NCBI GenBank assembly: GCA_002794735.1 | Contig: NBAZ01000011.1 | Coordinates: 682,001 to 746,000 of the forward strand | DNA from: Pyrrhoderma lamaoense | Lineage: Eukaryota; Basidiomycota; Agaricomycetes; Hymenochaetales; Hymenochaetaceae | Length of the DNA stretch: 64,000 nt | Direction: 5' to 3' | Shown: positions 60,992 through 64,000 of the stretch, in pieces | Position numbering within the stretch: the stretch's first letter is position 1 | Layout of the letters: the number at the start of each line of letters is the position of its first letter | Translations under genes and position numbers: made by a program | The notes under the pieces: model-generated | Seen by the model: only the letters and a program-made list of their open reading frames with translations | The model's database searches: none | What the model was told of the DNA's origin: nothing

Positions 60992-62344
60992 CTAGGCGGT
61001 ATGGTCCTTCGAACCGCTCAAGCTCCGGAAAAATTCCGCATAAGCATAGTCGACATCAAAGAGTAGCTAGAAAGAGATTGAGAGTTACTTAGTATACAGG
61101 CCGTATTTTATGCAAGGGGAAACCGATTTCTCAAATGATGGGGCGTCGGCGGCTAAAAACAGTAATCGCCAAGCCCAAAAAGAAGACTTTGGGGGGGAGG
61201 GGGAGGAAGGATTTGAATAGCAAATTGTATTCTTCGGGCACTTACCTGTCGCGATTGTTCCTCCGAAATTTCCTCAGATGCTTTCATACCATTCAATGTT
61301 ATCAGCCTAGATTGGTAATCAAAGTGTAAGAGATGGGGTGGGGAAGGATGCAAAGGAAAGAGAGAAAGATGAATCTATCTATCCAAACGTAGAAAGAATT
61401 CCATACCAAGAAACCATTCGACTTCGCCCTTCCCAGTCCTTGCTAGCTTTGAAACGCGCGTAATTAGTCATTAATTCCTGTAAAATCGGATGTAGTTGGT
61501 CTTTTGCTCGAAGTCGGAGTTTTAGGGCATCCATAAAGGTTATAAAACTCTAAAATAAAAAAAATAAAAAAGAAGTATTTCAATCAATATCACAATAAAT
61601 ATAAAAAGAAAGAGGACAACAAATATGTCAAAACATGGGGCAACAACAATAACAACGAGATAACAGCGATAACAGAAGCGGAAGAAGGTGGAGATGGAGA
61701 TGGAATTTACAAACCTGTGTTGTTTCGGCTACCCATTTACCGGTTTCTGGACCAGCGTCGCTCGAATGCTCGACCGTGGCTGGCACTCCGACCTTGATTC
61801 TATGGAGAGCAGCCGGATGATCCATCTACACAAAAAGGAGAGAACGAGGAGGCGCCGCCATACAAATGTTTTTTTTTGAAGAAGAATTTATATTTATCTA
61901 ATATTAGAGACAAAAGAGAAAGAGGACGGACTCGATATCGGGACATGAACTGCTCTATTGATGGTACATCATCTCCCACAAGACGAAGCATCGTCTTGTA
62001 CTGGGACAACAACCGTGTACAAGCCGGCGAATACCTCTTTATTTTAATCACATCAAAGCCGATAATTAGGATGGTGATGGTGGTCAAATAACTTGCTCAG
62101 CTTTCTCTCTTTCTGAATATCGATAGGAGAGCCCCCGATGAAGAAGCTTGAAGGGAGAGGAGGAGGAGAATTGAAAAACTCACTCGGCAGCAGGCACAGA
62201 ATCACGCATGTACGCGCGTTCAAGGTAGTCAAGAGCAACAATTACACCGAATAACGTTGCAAGAAGGTTGTAGCGTTCCCTTTCGGCATTTGTGGTATAC
62301 AGTCGTGCCTCTTCATCAAGAGAAATAGGAGCCTGAGAGCTCAT
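60992..62344 (-). CDS. VPS28: ESCRT-I subunit VPS28
   Basis: Vacuolar protein sorting protein 28, part of ESCRT-I, which sorts ubiquitinated membrane proteins into multivesicular endosomes; it binds Vps23 and, through its C-terminal domain, ESCRT-II/III partners. Six exons, all in phase: 62344-62184, 62034-61932, 61825-61715, 61549-61407, 61306-61246, 61066-60992 (217 aa, normal for the family). Recognisable segments: LYTTNAERERYNLLATLFGV, VALDYLERAYMRDSV, PACTRLLSQYKTML, VGDDVPSIEQFMSRYR, the linker MDHPAALHRIKVGVPATVEH, and the C-terminal four-helix domain with FITFMDALKLRLRAKDQLHP, ASKDWEGR and LNGMKASEEISEEQSRQLLF. No lesions. The intron 2 donor is GTCCGT, slightly unusual. Confidence 0.96.
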
Positions 62345-62643
62345 CGTGGTCAATTACTCGTTCTCAACATTATCCACTGTACACATATGCATGTGCAACA
62401 GCACGGCCAAAAGTGATATTACACAATACTGTATTACGTAACGCGTATGATTACCTGACTAGACTAGAGTACTTCTTCTCTATACATTAAAATGCGTAAA
62501 ATATTAGGCATGATGATGGAATGAATGGAGATTAAAAAAAGCAGAAATCCAAGGTTGCCGTGATGATGTGAAATTGTAAATAAATATGAATCCGTTAGTA
62601 GCATCTATTCGTAAGAAAAGCAAAAAGAGTAACGAAGGTCATT
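62345..62643. other. Short intergenic region before VPS28
   Basis: 299 bp between the MFS stop and the VPS28 start (same strand). It must contain the VPS28 promoter. No TATA box stands out. Confidence 0.5.
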
Positions 62644-64000
62644 TCAGGACTGATTCATGCGTTCGCGTTCTATTCTTTGCTTCCGCCATCGAGGTCCCAT
62701 CTTTAATTCAATTAAGGTGATAGGAGTCATAAACAAACATATTCCGCCACAAAGGGTATAAGTCCAGCCAGGGCCGATTGCATTCGTAATGAGCGTAATT
62801 ACAGAGACAGTTGCTGCCCCCAAAAGGCATCGTACTAGATTATTCTGTTCATAGAAATATGATAAAATAAATTGAGTCAGATCGATCCGCGGAAATATGT
62901 GAGGGACTTAAACATCCCCGCTTACCGCAGCAGTAACAGATGAACCCTGTGTTGGGAATAGGTCCACTATCAAAGTTTGCATACTTATCATAACTGAGAT
63001 AAACGTAAGACCCACTAACAAAACCCCCAAGTTTAGTTGGAAACATCAGACAAGGTTATATGAGCGTAAGATCAAACTTACGAATGAATTGAAGAATCAA
63101 AGGGACCGCAATACTAGTTTTCCGTTCAATGGTCCAGCCATATCCAATAAGAGTTATCGAGTAAATAACAACCCAAAATGGTTGTGTTAAAAAACGAGCT
63201 CTCTCTATTGGGAAATCGTCAACTTCATCTGATGAACTTTGCTTCACATCCTTTTGTGACCCCTCTAGATTTTTTTCAGAAACAGAAACATTCTTCTCGG
63301 AATGACTACTCTTAATTCTTCTATACTGGAAATCCAAGAGTTTTCCAAAGACTACAGTTCCGATCACACAAGCGCCTCCGACACTCAGATAACATAGCCC
63401 AATCTGGGTTTCCGATAGCCATGGAAAATGTTCCTCGAAAAGTGAAGAGATCGTGGCCGTTACGGCGTAAAACGCAGCATATAACGTGCCAGTGGAGAAT
63501 AAAAGGCAAATTAAATCTGGTTCCTTGAATAGTTTAAAGGGGTTTGGCAGTGGGCGGGGAGGCGGCCTTGTGCTATCCACGTCAAGTGTAGAACGCCCAA
63601 TGATAGGAATGAGGCGCGATTCCATTTCGGCGCTGGAATGGAGCCGTTACCAACCTGGCTCCTAAGAGTCTCTGGGAGAAATCTAGACATCAAGATGAGA
63701 ACATACAGACATGAATACAGTAAAAAATGGCATGGAGCATGGAAGATAAAATCTCAACTGACAAGACGATAATGATCGTACAACATGCTGACGCTATCGC
63801 AAGAAACCAGAAAATAGATCTATTATTAGGAACAAAGACAATTAGTATGTTTATTTTTTGGATTCTGAATTTTAAATGAGTATCTGAGAATGACTCGCCT
63901 CCAACCAAGATGATCGGCTAACAAGCCTCCTACTACTGGCCCTATGCAAGGACCGACCTGAATCACAAGAGGTATAAATATATGCGTTGATGTAATGTGA
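62644..64000 (-). CDS. MFS drug:H+ antiporter-like transporter, 5' end outside window
   Basis: C-terminal two thirds of a major facilitator transporter of the DHA1 type, closest in style to fungal QDR exporters. From the right edge: QVGPCIGPVVGGLLADHLGW (helix 4-5 signature); intron; IFWFLAIASACCTIIIVL; intron; FLPETLRSQVGNGSIPAPKW; the long central exon with PNPFKLFKEPDLICLLF, SETQIGLCYLSVGG, a charged loop, and PFWVVIYSITLIGYGW; then exon GLTFISVMISMQTLIVDLFP, and last exon 62844-62644 with NNLVRCLLGAATVSV, ending in a basic tail. Exons join in phase. Plasma-membrane export of small molecules is likely, substrate unknown. The first helices lie beyond position 64000. Confidence 0.88.

Noticed and set aside
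60600..61000. Possible tRNA or other structured RNA in the 3' gap of VPS28
   Set aside because: No A/B-box pair or cloverleaf could be made; it is plain 3' flank with A/T runs.

Overview
The window reads as nuclear DNA of a filamentous basidiomycete, most likely an Agaricomycete. Genes are cut by many 33-70 bp GT..AG introns, AT content is high, and the families present are typical mushroom ones: DUF6534 receptor-like membrane proteins, BTB/POZ proteins, F-box proteins with WD40-like bodies, and receptor-style protein kinases with an HSD-type catalytic loop. There are no operons, ribosome binding sites or CRISPR arrays, and I saw no tRNA or rRNA gene.

Left flank (1-15 kb), mostly single-copy genes: an Aro8/KAT-type aminotransferase (-), a BTB gene broken by two one-base shifts (+), an 18-exon DUF6534 membrane protein (+) that only appears when its short exons are joined by hand, an epoxide-hydrolase-like alpha/beta hydrolase (-), and a Ser/Pro-rich protein of unknown role (-).

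Centre (15-45.4 kb), a fast-changing accessory block. A family of ~710-residue F-box proteins is present as five copies (F1-F5) plus a remnant (F6). Three copies (F1, F2, F4) are arranged head to head with a second family (D1-D3). The D proteins carry a C-A-E / C-x2-C signature like that of zinc-dependent deaminases. Only D2 (393 aa, six exons) and F5 (711 aa, four exons) are intact; the others carry one-base deletions, stops or truncations. F2 and F3 share a 693-bp block that looks identical inside diverged flanks, which suggests recent gene conversion. A WD40-like gene fragment, short inverted repeats, one truncated and two near-complete LTR copies, and two dead kinases interrupted by the LTRs complete the block.

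Right flank (45.4-64 kb): a gene-poor stretch of about 10 kb full of homopolymers and simple repeats, then a 618-aa protein with three C-x2-C...H-x3-C zinc fingers (+), the ESCRT-I subunit VPS28 (-), and the C-terminal part of an MFS drug:H+ antiporter-like transporter (-) that runs off the right edge.

The flanking genes are unrelated housekeeping or metabolic genes. The centre is where genes may act together: a repeatedly copied divergent pair made of a possible ubiquitin-ligase adaptor and a possible deaminase. That link is inferred from arrangement only.
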